From positions 1-8,489 of the forward strand of contig WQUQ01000341.1 in NCBI GenBank assembly GCA_009782025.1: a stretch of DNA of 8,489 nt. Direction: 5' to 3'. Shown here piece after piece: positions 1 through 8,489 of this stretch. Position 1 is the stretch's first letter, and every line of letters starts with the position of its first letter. The position numbers and the translations under genes were made by a program. The notes beneath the pieces were generated by a model. The model did not search any database and had not been told where the DNA came from. It worked only from the letters and a program-made list of their open reading frames with translations. Source of the DNA: Desulfobulbus sp. Its GTDB lineage: Bacteria > Pseudomonadota > Gammaproteobacteria > Burkholderiales > Rhodocyclaceae.

Positions 1-1
1 A

Positions 2-53
2 GCGAAGTCGCAGAATCCAGACGCCGCATGGATTCCGCGACTTCGCGCGGAAT
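2..53. repeat. dRS3-like ATTCC...GGAAT inverted repeat
   Basis: Two nested inverted repeats are visible. The right half, 32-53, is a perfect 8-bp palindrome (ATTCCGCG, six-base loop, CGCGGAAT) followed by GACG. The larger one pairs 2-18 with 30-46 over 17 bases with one mismatch (A12 against C36) and an 11-base loop. The two structures share 32-46, so they are alternatives. The ATTCC-N-GGAAT layout with a trailing GAC resembles the short dRS3-type repeats known from Neisseria and scattered through many proteobacterial genomes. Assignment to that class is from memory of its consensus. The left arm looks like part of a second, inverted copy, and the element may continue before base 1. There is no T-run on either side, so it is not an obvious terminator. 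Confidence 0.6.
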
Positions 54-160
54 GACGTAATCACACTGACTGTTCATGACTGAATCGAAACCGCTCTAAA
101 AATGGAATGGCGCCGGCGCGAGCCGCCCCGAATGGGCATGGGCGCGGCCCGCGGTTCCGC

Positions 161-643
161 TTACTTCCCGGATTTATTCGCGGGTTTGTCCGGCGTGATG
201 GTCGCATCCTCGATCAGCACGGCGTAGGCATAGCCCGAGCCGAAATCCTTGTCGATCCGCACCGTGCCGCGCACCGTGACCACGTCGCCCAAGCCGGCCA
301 TATCCTGGGTGGTGACCAGCACATCGTTGCTTTCCTTGGCATCGGAGCCGGTGCCGTCGCGCAGATGAACCCAGTTCTTGCCCATGATTCCGGGATTGAA
401 CTTGACGACCTTGCCGCGCAGGAGCACGGGTTTGTCTTTCAGTTCAGTCCGTTGCGTGACGATTTCCTCGACGGTTTTGGCATTGGCGCCGCTCGCCCTG
501 GCAACCTTGATATTGCTGAGGTCGACCGGCGCGCCGATGCTCGGGTGGCCCGGCGGCAAGGCGTTGGCCGGGGCGGTTTCGCCAGCCGCCGCGGCGACGG
601 TGGAAAGCAGCAACAGGGCAGCGGCAATACAGCAGGTTTTCAT
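161..643 (-). CDS. Exported small OB-fold protein (NrfJ-like / nucleic-acid-binding-like), function unknown
   Basis: A 160-residue protein. The start at 643 was chosen because an AAGGAGA ribosome binding site lies at 654-660, ten bases upstream, and because it places a signal peptide at the N-terminus: MKTCC, then a hydrophobic stretch to about residue 15, then an Ala-rich likely cleavage region near residue 20. The longer frame back to 712 adds 23 residues with no signal character. After a Pro/Gly-rich linker containing GHP (32-34), residues about 67-150 form a beta-rich domain: KPVLLRGKVVKF, then NPGIMGKNWVHLRDGTG, then DVVTVRGTVRIDKDFGSGY. This matches the exported single-OB-fold proteins often labelled 'nucleotide-binding', 'DNA-binding' or NrfJ-related in beta- and deltaproteobacteria. 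Such labels come from the fold; the ligand is unknown and a periplasmic protein is unlikely to meet nucleic acid. CC at residues 4-5 lies too early for a lipobox. It is divergent from valS. No convincing terminator follows it; a 4-bp hairpin at 114-125 with an A-tract at 97-101 (T-run on this strand) is too weak. Confidence 0.8.
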   Translation of the reverse strand: MKTCCIAAALLLLSTVAAAAGETAPANALPPGHPSIGAPVDLSNIKVARASGANAKTVEEIVTQRTELKDKPVLLRGKVVKFNPGIMGKNWVHLRDGTGSDAKESNDVLVTTQDMAGLGDVVTVRGTVRIDKDFGSGYAYAVLIEDATITPDKPANKSGK

Positions 644-653
644 GATGTTAGCG

Positions 654-660
654 TCTCCTT
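654..660 (-). promoter_or_regulatory. Ribosome binding site deciding the OB-fold protein start
   Basis: Read on the minus strand this is AAGGAGA, close to the ideal Shine-Dalgarno sequence, ten bases before the ATG at 643. It is the main reason for rejecting the upstream in-frame ATG at 712. Confidence 0.7.
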
Positions 661-703
661 GAATGGGGGGTGGCAGGATAACAGAACGCCAACAGGGCTT
701 CGG

Positions 704-709
704 TATAAT
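704..709 (+). promoter_or_regulatory. Candidate -10 box of the valS promoter
   Basis: A perfect TATAAT lies 29 bases before the valS ATG, in the gap between two divergent genes, which would give a leader of roughly 20-25 bases. The hexamer 17 bases upstream (681-686, ACAGAA) is a poor -35, and no TG extension precedes the box. It is therefore called on the -10 and its position only. No Shine-Dalgarno sequence is evident in the short leader, and no T-box or leader-peptide attenuator is visible ahead of valS. Confidence 0.55.
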
Positions 710-738
710 CATCAGTTTTCCCCATTTCCGCCACGCTC

Positions 739-3579
739 ATGGAACTCGCCAAAGCCTTTGAACCCGCCGACATCGAACGCCGCTGGTATCCCGAATGGGA
801 GGCCAGGAATTATTTCGCCGCCGGCGCGGATGGCGGAAAGGCCGATCATTTCTGCATCCTGCTACCGCCGCCCAATGTCACCGGCACGCTGCACATGGGC
901 CACGGCTTCAACCAGACCATCATGGACGCCCTGACCCGCCATTACCGGATGAAGGGTCACAACACGCTGTGGCAGCCGGGCACCGACCATGCCGGCATCG
1001 CCACGCAGATCGTCGTCGAGCGCCAGCTGGACGCCAAAGGCATTTCGCGCCACGACCTTGGCCGCGAGAAATTCCTGGAGAAGGTCTGGGAATGGAAAGC
1101 GCTTTCCGGCGGCGCCATCACCCGCCAGATGCGCCGCCTGGGCACCAGCCCCGACTGGACGCGCGAGCGTTTCACGATGGATGCTGGCCTCAACCGGGTG
1201 GTCACCGAAACCTTCGTCCGCCTGTACAACGAGGGCCTGATCTATCGCGGCAAGCGCCTGGTGAATTGGGATCCGGAACTGCACACCGCCGTTTCCGACC
1301 TGGAAGTGGTGCAGGAGGAAGAAGACGGCTTCATGTGGCATATCCGCTACCCGCTGGCCGACGGCTCGGGCCATCTCACCGTCGCCACGACGCGGCCGGA
1401 AACCCTGCTCGGCGACAGCGCCGTGATGGTGCACCCGGAGGACGAGCGCTACCTGCACATGATCGGCAAGACGGTGAAGCTGCCGCTGACCGCGCGCGAA
1501 ATTCCGATCATCGCCGACAGCTATGTCGATCTCGAATTCGGCACCGGCTGCGTCAAGGTCACGCCGGCGCACGATTTCAATGACTACGCCGTCGGCCAGC
1601 GCCACAAGCTGCCGCTGATTTCCATCCTGACGCTGGATGCCAAAATCAACGACAACGCGCCCGAAAAATACCGTGGCCTGGATCGCTTCGCGGCGCGGAA
1701 AGCCGTCGCCGCCGACCTCGAAGCCCTCGGCCTCCTCGAAAAGACCGACAAGCACAAGCTCAAGGTGCCGCGCGGCGACCGCACCGGCGTCGTCATCGAG
1801 CCGATGCTGACCGACCAGTGGTTCGTCGCCATGAGCAAACCCGGCGCGGATGGCCGGAGCATCACGCAAAAGGCGCTCGATGTGGTGCATTCCGGCGAAA
1901 TCAGCTTCTACCCGGAAAACTGGGTCAATACCTACAACCAGTGGCTGAACAATATCCAGGACTGGTGCATCTCGCGGCAACTGTGGTGGGGCCACCAGAT
2001 TCCGGCGTGGTATGGCGACGGCGGCGAGATTTTCGTCGCCCATGACGAGGCGGAGGCGCAGGCCGCCGCCGCCCGGCAGGGCTATCACGGCGCGCTGAAA
2101 CGCGACGAGGACGTGCTCGACACCTGGTTCTCCTCCGCCCTGTGGCCCTTCTCGACCCTGGACTGGACGGGCGACGCCGCCATCGACGCGGCCAATCCGC
2201 TGCTCCGGCAATATCTGCCCTCCTCGGTGCTGGTCACCGGCTTTGACATCATCTTCTTCTGGGTCGCCCGCATGGTCATGATGACCCGGCAGATCACCGG
2301 CCAGATTCCGTTCAGGCACGTCTATGTGCATGGCCTGATCCGCGACGGCGAAGGCCAGAAAATGTCCAAGTCCAAGGGCAATGTGCTCGACCCCATCGAC
2401 CTGATCGACGGCATCGGCCTCGACGCCCTGGTCGACAAACGCACCTCCGGCCTGATGAACCCGAAACAGGCGGAAAGCATCGCCAAAAAAACCCGCAAGG
2501 AATTCCCGGAAGGCATCCCCGCCTTCGGCGCCGACGCGCTGCGCTTCACCTTCGCCTCGCTCGCTTCGCCCGGCCGCGACATCAAGTTCGACCTCAACCG
2601 CTGCGACGGCTACCGCAATTTCTGCAACAAGCTGTGGAACGCCACCCGCTTCGTGCTGATGAATGTCGAAGGCCACGATCTGGCGCTCGATCACCAGCAA
2701 GCGCCTGGCAGCAACGCCTGCGTCGTGCCGGCGGGCGAATCCCGCCTGAAATTCAGCTTCGCCGACCGCTGGATCGTCAGCCGCTTGCAGCGCCTAGAAG
2801 CCGAGGCCGAACGGCACTTCGCCGACTACCGCTTCGACCTGCTGGCGCAGGCCATCTACCAGTTCGTCTGGGACGAGTTCTGCGACTGGTATCTGGAAAT
2901 CGCCAAGGTGCAGATGCAGGCCGCCGACGCCGCCCTGCAACGCGGCGCCCGCCGGACCCTGGTGCGCGTGCTGGAAGCCGCGCTGCGCCTCGCCCACCCG
3001 CTGATTCCCTTCATCACCGAAGAATTGTGGCAGACGGTGGCCCCCATCGCGGGGCGCAAGACGCACGACTCGATCATGCTCGCCGCCTGGCCGCAAGCCG
3101 ACTTGAGCCGCCTCGACGAAGCCTCCGAAGCCAAGATCGAACGCCTCAAGACCCTGACCCACGCCTGCCGCAACCTGCGCGGCGAAATGGGCCTGTCGCC
3201 CGCCCAGCGCATGCCGCTGCTGGTCGCCGGCGGCGGCGCCGAGATGGCCGAATTCGCTCCCATCCTGCAAGCCCTGGGCAAACTCTCGGAAGTCCAGATC
3301 GTCGACGACCTGCCGGCGGACACCCCGGCCCCGGTCGCCGTGGCCGGCGAGACGCGGCTGATGCTCAAGGTCGAAATCGACCCCGCCGCCGAGCGCGAAC
3401 GCCTGAAAAAGGAAATCGACAAGCTGGAAAAGCAGATCGCCATCGCCCAGGGCAAGCTCGCCAACGAAGGCTTCACCGCCCGCGCCCCGGCCGCCGTGGT
3501 CGAGCAGGAAAAACAGCGCGTCGCCGATTTTTCCGCCACGCTGGAAAAACTCAGGCCGCAGTTGGCGAAGCTGGGTTGA
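739..3579 (+). CDS. valS: Valine--tRNA ligase
   Basis: Cytoplasmic class I aminoacyl-tRNA synthetase that joins valine to tRNA-Val using ATP and edits mischarged threonine. It has 946 residues, near the 951 of E. coli. The HIGH-type signature appears as HMGH at 52-55, preceded by PPPNVTG. The CP1 editing domain is marked by TTRPET at 217-222. The catalytic core continues with [17 protein letters not shown] (409-425), and the KMSKS loop is intact at 541-545. The anticodon-binding helical domain starts near FADRW (about 674) and runs to about 835. A C-terminal coiled coil (about 883-944, [15 protein letters not shown]) is the ValS-specific tRNA-binding tail. The start gives [20 protein letters not shown], the usual N-terminus, and falls 29 bases after a TATAAT box. 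The DUF4349 gene begins 6 bases after the stop, suggesting co-transcription. No truncation or lost catalytic residue was seen. Confidence 0.98.
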   Translation: MELAKAFEPADIERRWYPEWEARNYFAAGADGGKADHFCILLPPPNVTGTLHMGHGFNQTIMDALTRHYRMKGHNTLWQPGTDHAGIATQIVVERQLDAKGISRHDLGREKFLEKVWEWKALSGGAITRQMRRLGTSPDWTRERFTMDAGLNRVVTETFVRLYNEGLIYRGKRLVNWDPELHTAVSDLEVVQEEEDGFMWHIRYPLADGSGHLTVATTRPETLLGDSAVMVHPEDERYLHMIGKTVKLPLTAREIPIIADSYVDLEFGTGCVKVTPAHDFNDYAVGQRHKLPLISILTLDAKINDNAPEKYRGLDRFAARKAVAADLEALGLLEKTDKHKLKVPRGDRTGVVIEPMLTDQWFVAMSKPGADGRSITQKALDVVHSGEISFYPENWVNTYNQWLNNIQDWCISRQLWWGHQIPAWYGDGGEIFVAHDEAEAQAAAARQGYHGALKRDEDVLDTWFSSALWPFSTLDWTGDAAIDAANPLLRQYLPSSVLVTGFDIIFFWVARMVMMTRQITGQIPFRHVYVHGLIRDGEGQKMSKSKGNVLDPIDLIDGIGLDALVDKRTSGLMNPKQAESIAKKTRKEFPEGIPAFGADALRFTFASLASPGRDIKFDLNRCDGYRNFCNKLWNATRFVLMNVEGHDLALDHQQAPGSNACVVPAGESRLKFSFADRWIVSRLQRLEAEAERHFADYRFDLLAQAIYQFVWDEFCDWYLEIAKVQMQAADAALQRGARRTLVRVLEAALRLAHPLIPFITEELWQTVAPIAGRKTHDSIMLAAWPQADLSRLDEASEAKIERLKTLTHACRNLRGEMGLSPAQRMPLLVAGGGAEMAEFAPILQALGKLSEVQIVDDLPADTPAPVAVAGETRLMLKVEIDPAAERERLKKEIDKLEKQIAIAQGKLANEGFTARAPAAVVEQEKQRVADFSATLEKLRPQLAKLG

Positions 3580-3585
3580 TCCATC

Positions 3586-4386
3586 ATGCAAAAACACGCA
3601 CAAAATCACTGCTTATTCATCGCGGCCGTTGTCGGCGCAATCGCCTTGACAGGTTGCAGCCAGAGCGAAACTGATGGCACGCGGGCCAGCGCGCCGAGCG
3701 CACCGCCACAGGCAACCACACCCGGCGCTTACCTCGCTTACGAACATAATGTCAGCATCACGCTTGATGCCGGTGAAATCCCGGCGCGCTTGCAGGCTGC
3801 GCAAACGGCGTGCAACGAGCAAACCTACGGCGCATGCAACGTGCTGGAAGTCAATCAGCAAGGCGGCAATTATCCGCGTGCGAGCCTGACCGTGCGCATC
3901 GTGCCAACTGGCGTTGAGCCGATGATCGCAGCCGCCAGCCAGGGCGGCGAAATCGGCAGTCGCAACACGCACGCCGAAGATTTGGCGCAAGCGGTGCATG
4001 ACAACGAAACCTTGCGCAACCGGCTGAAGAAGGAGCGCGAGAGCCTGCTCGAATTCCGACAACGCCGCGATTTATCGGTGGCGGATATGATCGCGCTGTC
4101 GCAACAACTGGCGCAGGTCGACGCGCGAATGCAGAGCGCCGAACAGGAAGCCGCGCAACACCAGCGGCGTATCGACACGCAAAAACTGACCCTGAATTTC
4201 CAGCCGCCTTACCGACAAGACAGCAGCGGCGAAATCCGCCGGGCGCTGCACGCTTTCGGCGAAACGTTGGCGACGGGCACGGCGTGGACGATACACGCAG
4301 TAGCCTTCCTGATTCCGCTGGCGCTGGTATTTGGCGCACTATGGTGGGTGATACGCCGCCTGCGCCGACGCAAGCAGCTTGACTAA
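3586..4386 (+). CDS. DUF4349-type lipoprotein with C-terminal membrane helix
   Basis: A 266-residue envelope protein of unknown function. The N-terminus is a lipoprotein signal peptide: a short charged stretch, the hydrophobic segment FIAAVVGAIA, then lipobox L21-T22-G23-C24. A disordered Ser/Ala/Pro/Thr-rich linker follows to about residue 45. Next is a globular region (about 46-125) containing AYEHNVSITLDAGEIPARL and an ASLTVRIVP strand. A long charged, probably coiled-coil helix spans about 131-197, then the strand TQKLTLNFQPPY. A transmembrane helix covers about 234-256, ending in the positively charged tail RRLRRRK. Signal, linker, alpha-beta domain, coiled coil and terminal membrane helix in this order match the DUF4349 family as I remember it; the match was not tested. 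The gene starts 6 bases after the valS stop, with no strong ribosome binding site, so translational coupling to valS is plausible. The link to valS may be only positional. Confidence 0.8.
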   Translation: MQKHAQNHCLFIAAVVGAIALTGCSQSETDGTRASAPSAPPQATTPGAYLAYEHNVSITLDAGEIPARLQAAQTACNEQTYGACNVLEVNQQGGNYPRASLTVRIVPTGVEPMIAAASQGGEIGSRNTHAEDLAQAVHDNETLRNRLKKERESLLEFRQRRDLSVADMIALSQQLAQVDARMQSAEQEAAQHQRRIDTQKLTLNFQPPYRQDSSGEIRRALHAFGETLATGTAWTIHAVAFLIPLALVFGALWWVIRRLRRRKQLD

Positions 4387-4459
4387 AGTTACCATTGCCG
4401 CGCTGACAAATTAGGCGAAGTGAATAAAGGTGCATTTTCAAGTCGATTTTCTCTCGGCC

Positions 4460-5308
4460 ATGGCGAAAGCCAGGCGCCTCGGCGTGAAGCTGCTCATGTC
4501 GGTCATCAGAATCGCCACGCTGATCTATGTCGGCCTGACCCTGTTGTTGTTTTTCACGCAGGCGCGCTATATCTATCAACCCGACGTCGGGCGGGACATC
4601 ACCAGCACGCCACGGGACGCCAGCCTGGCCTACGAAGACGTGTGGCTCGATGTCGCGCCCGGCGTGAGGCTGCATGGCTGGTTTCTGCCCCATCCCGCCG
4701 CCAGGGGCGCGGTGCTGTTCTTTCACGGCAACGCGGGCAGCATCGCGGGGCGGCTTGGCTGGCTGCGCCTGTTTCACGACCTCGGCTACGCCACTTTCAT
4801 CATCGACTATCGCGGCTTTGGCCGCAGCTCCGGCAAGCCGGATGAACAGGGCACCTACGCCGACGCCAGCGCCGCCTGGCGCTACCTGACGGCGACGCGC
4901 GGCATCGCGGCGCAAGACGTGGTGATCGTCGGCGAATCGCTCGGCGGGGCGGTTGCCGCCGAACTGGCGGCGCGTGTTTCGCCGCGCGCGCTGGTGCTGC
5001 AATCGACCTTCACCTCCATCCCCGATCTGGCCGCCGACATCTACCCCTGGCTACCGGTGCGCTGGCTCAGCCGCTTCGACTACGACACCGCTTCGCGCCT
5101 CGCGCAGGTCGCGGCGCCGGTACTGGTCGCGCACAGCCCTGATGATGATCTGATTCCCTTTCGGCACGGCCAGACGCTCTACGCGCGGGCAAACGAACCC
5201 AAGCGCTTCATCGAGCTGGCGGGCGGCCATAACGAGGGCTTTCTTTTCGCGCGCCCGGAGTGGACTTTGGCGCTGGACGAGTTTCTGCGCGGCGCGGAAC
5301 GGCATTAG
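4460..5308 (+). CDS. Membrane-anchored alpha/beta hydrolase (ABHD13/Bem46-like)
   Basis: A serine hydrolase of unknown substrate, probably fixed to the inner membrane. Numbering is from the ATG at 4460 (282 residues). One N-terminal membrane helix lies at about 18-32 (IATLIYVGLTLLLFF), preceded by Arg/Lys residues; the rest is one alpha/beta-hydrolase domain. HGNAG at 89-93 forms the oxyanion region, DYRGFGRSSGKP follows, and GESLGG holds the nucleophile Ser160. HSPDDDLIP gives the acid, best aligned as Asp229, and GGHNEGF gives the histidine, His257. The triad is therefore complete. HGNAG plus GGHN is typical of the Bem46/ABHD13 group, whose bacterial members mostly lack a proven substrate. 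The start is uncertain: GTG at 4430 (292 residues) and ATG at 4496 (270 residues, just before the membrane helix) are in frame, and none has a good ribosome binding site. The DUF4349 gene ends 73 bases upstream. No real terminator follows; CGCA-TTTT-TGCG at 5309-5320 is only a 4-bp hairpin. Confidence 0.88.
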   Translation: MAKARRLGVKLLMSVIRIATLIYVGLTLLLFFTQARYIYQPDVGRDITSTPRDASLAYEDVWLDVAPGVRLHGWFLPHPAARGAVLFFHGNAGSIAGRLGWLRLFHDLGYATFIIDYRGFGRSSGKPDEQGTYADASAAWRYLTATRGIAAQDVVIVGESLGGAVAAELAARVSPRALVLQSTFTSIPDLAADIYPWLPVRWLSRFDYDTASRLAQVAAPVLVAHSPDDDLIPFRHGQTLYARANEPKRFIELAGGHNEGFLFARPEWTLALDEFLRGAERH

Positions 5309-5405
5309 CGCATTTTTGCGTCAAGCCCCCACATGCCACGCCGGTCCGGCTCGAATGCCGCCCCGTTTTGTATATGCCGTTCTGTTGCTGAAAAACAAAC
5401 ATTCC

Positions 5406-5436
5406 TTGCCTCACCCGTTCCTTTCTGATATTTAAT
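5406..5436 (+). promoter_or_regulatory. Candidate dksA promoter
   Basis: In the 159-base gap before dksA, TTGCCT (5406-5411) could serve as a -35. Seventeen bases later comes TATTTA (5429-5434), preceded by TGA as in an extended -10. TTTAAT at 5431-5436 is closer to the -10 consensus but would need a 19-base spacer. The A/T-rich patch stands out from GC-rich surroundings and would give a leader of about 25-30 bases. This is a visual match only. Confidence 0.4.
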
Positions 5437-5467
5437 CGCCTTTTTCGTCACGGGATGCTCCAGGAAA

Positions 5468-5893
5468 ATGGCTGAAGAATTGCTCCACAAACATTTCGCA
5501 CCTTACCAACCCAAACCGGGCGAGGACTACATGAGTGCGAAGCAACTCGCGCATTTCCGCAAGATTCTGGAGGCGGTCAAAAAAGAGTTGAGCGAGGATA
5601 TTGACCGCACCGTGCACACGATGCAGGACGAGGCGACGGTGTTTGCCGATCCCAACGACCGCGCCAGCCAGGAAACCGACATTGCCATCGAACTGCGCAA
5701 CCGCGACCGCGAAAGGAAGCTCATCAAGAAAATCGACGAGACGCTGGCGAACATCGAGAGCGGCGATTACGGTTTCTGCACCAAGTGCGGCGTCGAGATC
5801 GGCATCAAGCGCCTGGAGGCGCGGCCGACGGCGACGCTGTGCATCGATTGCAAGACGCTGGATGAATTGAAGGAAAAGCAGATGGCCAAGTAA
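5468..5893 (+). CDS. dksA: RNA polymerase-binding transcription factor DksA
   Basis: Cytoplasmic factor that enters the RNA polymerase secondary channel and, with ppGpp, represses rRNA promoters and activates amino-acid promoters in the stringent response. It has 141 residues against 151 in E. coli. The coiled coil spans roughly residues 25-95, with the tip motif DPNDRA at 61-66 conserving the acidic pair equivalent to E. coli Asp71 and Asp74 (here Asp61 and Asp64). The stretch ELRNRDRERKLIKKI is nearly identical to E. coli. The zinc finger keeps all four cysteines, C104, C107, C125 and C128, so this is the canonical zinc-binding form. The start at 5468 yields an N-terminus containing PYQPKPGEDYM, which parallels E. 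coli PYQEKPGEEYM. Its AGGA (5462-5465) lies only two bases from the ATG. An internal ATG at 5531 has a GAGGA at better spacing but would remove this conserved segment. A strong terminator follows; pnp converges from the other side. Confidence 0.97.
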   Translation: MAEELLHKHFAPYQPKPGEDYMSAKQLAHFRKILEAVKKELSEDIDRTVHTMQDEATVFADPNDRASQETDIAIELRNRDRERKLIKKIDETLANIESGDYGFCTKCGVEIGIKRLEARPTATLCIDCKTLDELKEKQMAK

Positions 5894-5910
5894 TCGACTG
5901 GCCGGCCATG

Positions 5911-5943
5911 ACAAAGGGCGCCTTGCGGCGCCCTTTGTTTTTT
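5911..5943 (+). terminator. Intrinsic terminator of dksA
   Basis: A perfect 12-bp stem (ACAAAGGGCGCC at 5911-5922, loop TTGC, GGCGCCCTTTGT at 5927-5938) runs into six Ts (5938-5943), beginning 18 bases after the dksA stop. On the minus strand the same stem lies 36 bases past the pnp stop, but there it is followed by CATGG instead of a T-tract. It should terminate dksA efficiently; for pnp it more likely protects or shapes the transcript 3' end than ends it. Confidence 0.92.
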
Positions 5944-5973
5944 CCGGGATGGAAACGGGATGACTGCGCGGGA

Positions 5974-8091
<2,118 letters not shown>

Positions 8092-8149
8092 AACCTTCTT
8101 TTCCTCTCATCACAATTAACAACGATAACAACAACTTACAGCCATAAAC

Positions 8150-8180
8150 AAAAAAGCGGCCGGGACATTTCCGGGCCGCT
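8150..8180 (-). terminator. rpsO terminator / attenuator ahead of pnp
   Basis: Read on the minus strand, AGCGGCC (8174-8180) pairs with GGCCGCT (8155-8161). Two to four more inner pairs form if G8173 is bulged, and a T-run (8155 down to 8150) then G and TTT follow. It starts 20 bases past the rpsO stop and ends about 60 bases before pnp. In E. coli a terminator occupies the same place and partial read-through feeds pnp; a similar arrangement is inferred here. The remaining leader (8092-8149) is A/T-rich with repeated GTT on the minus strand. I see no clear promoter or RNase III-type hairpin in it. Confidence 0.88.
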
Positions 8181-8200
8181 CTTTCGGGGCAATGAACCGC

Positions 8201-8470
8201 TTATTTCCGCAGGCCGAGCTTGGTAATCAGGGTGCGGTAAGCATCGATGTTCTTGCCCTTCAGGTAGTCGAGCAGCTTGCGCCGCTGGGAAACCAGGCGC
8301 AGCAGGCCACGGCGGGAATGGTGATCCTTGGTGTGTTCCTTGAAGTGCGGCGTCAGGTCGTTGATGCGGGCGGTCAAGAGCGCGATCTGCACTTCCGGCG
8401 AACCGGTATCGCCCTTGGCGCGCTGATATTCGGCAACGATGCCGGCCTTCATTTCGGTGGTGAATGCCAT
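8201..8470 (-). CDS. rpsO: 30S ribosomal protein S15
   Basis: Primary 16S rRNA-binding protein of the small-subunit platform, contacting the central domain of 16S rRNA. The start at 8470 gives 89 residues, the same length as E. coli S15. The sequence carries the invariant block [24 protein letters not shown] and ends in LGLRK. GAGGG at 8478-8482, seven bases before this ATG, is a strong ribosome binding site and rules out the in-frame ATG at 8488, which would add MKEGFE. The gene is complete; its promoter and most of its leader lie beyond the right edge of the window, so any S15 autoregulatory structure there cannot be judged. It is followed by its terminator and then by pnp on the same strand. 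Confidence 0.98.
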   Translation of the reverse strand: MAFTTEMKAGIVAEYQRAKGDTGSPEVQIALLTARINDLTPHFKEHTKDHHSRRGLLRLVSQRRKLLDYLKGKNIDAYRTLITKLGLRK

Positions 8471-8477
8471 TTCAAAA

Positions 8478-8482
8478 CCCTC
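8478..8482 (-). promoter_or_regulatory. Ribosome binding site of rpsO
   Basis: GAGGG on the minus strand, seven bases ahead of the ATG at 8470. It lies inside the six-codon extension that the longer frame would require, so it settles the start. Confidence 0.75.
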
Positions 8483-8489
8483 TTTCATG

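Noticed and set aside
107..934. A 275-codon plus-strand frame covering the OB-fold gene and the start of valS
   Set aside because: It crosses a divergent promoter region and overlaps two supported genes in other frames; the product shows no family signature.
862..2700. A 612-codon open frame antisense to valS
   Set aside because: It lies wholly inside a well-conserved synthetase gene and its product has shadow-type composition with no motif.
2634..3674. A 346-codon plus-strand frame overlapping the end of valS
   Set aside because: Its product is Arg/Pro/Ala-rich, as expected from an alternate frame of GC-rich coding DNA, and it runs through the 3' half of valS.
3851..5002. A 383-codon minus-strand frame over the DUF4349 gene and the hydrolase
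   Set aside because: It is antisense to two supported genes and their gap, is Arg/Ala-rich, and has no domain signature.
5339..5349. GCCGG-T-CCGGC symmetry upstream of dksA
   Set aside because: The one-base loop cannot form a hairpin, and there is no second site to suggest an operator.
5899..5908. TGGCCGGCCA palindrome just before the dksA terminator
   Set aside because: Ten bases of G/C-rich symmetry is expected by chance in this composition, and it has no T-tract or nearby partner.

Overview
This window is a stretch of ordinary chromosome from a GC-rich proteobacterium, most likely a betaproteobacterium (Rhodocyclales or a relative). The assignment rests on the high G+C, the close resemblance of ValS, DksA, PNPase and ribosomal protein S15 to their proteobacterial versions, and the rpsO-pnp gene pair. 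It is inference from recognised families; no search was run.

Layout, left to right. Positions 1-160 hold a dRS3-like inverted repeat (ATTCC...GGAAT type) and then GC-rich sequence without a gene. A small exported protein with a probable OB-fold lies on the minus strand (161-643). It is divergent from valS (739-3579, plus), and the 95-base gap between them carries a perfect TATAAT box for valS. Two envelope proteins follow valS on the same strand: a DUF4349-type lipoprotein with a C-terminal membrane helix (3586-4386) and a membrane-anchored alpha/beta hydrolase (about 4460-5308). The gaps are 6 bases and 43 to 109 bases, so the three may be co-transcribed. After a 159-base gap with a candidate promoter comes dksA (5468-5893), closed by a strong intrinsic terminator (5911-5943).

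From the right end, rpsO (8201-8470) and pnp (5974-8091) run leftwards on the minus strand and converge on dksA. An intrinsic terminator sits between rpsO and pnp, as in the classical rpsO-pnp operon of enterobacteria, so pnp is probably expressed by read-through and/or from a promoter of its own.

The main theme is gene-expression housekeeping: tRNA charging (ValS), stringent-response control of RNA polymerase (DksA), mRNA decay (PNPase) and the small ribosomal subunit (S15). Three less-studied envelope or periplasmic proteins sit beside these. I looked for an undescribed system and found no defence, mobile, CRISPR or biosynthetic module. The only poorly understood content is the OB-fold protein, the DUF4349 lipoprotein, the hydrolase and the repeat. 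Several long antisense reading frames over valS and pnp look like coding shadows.
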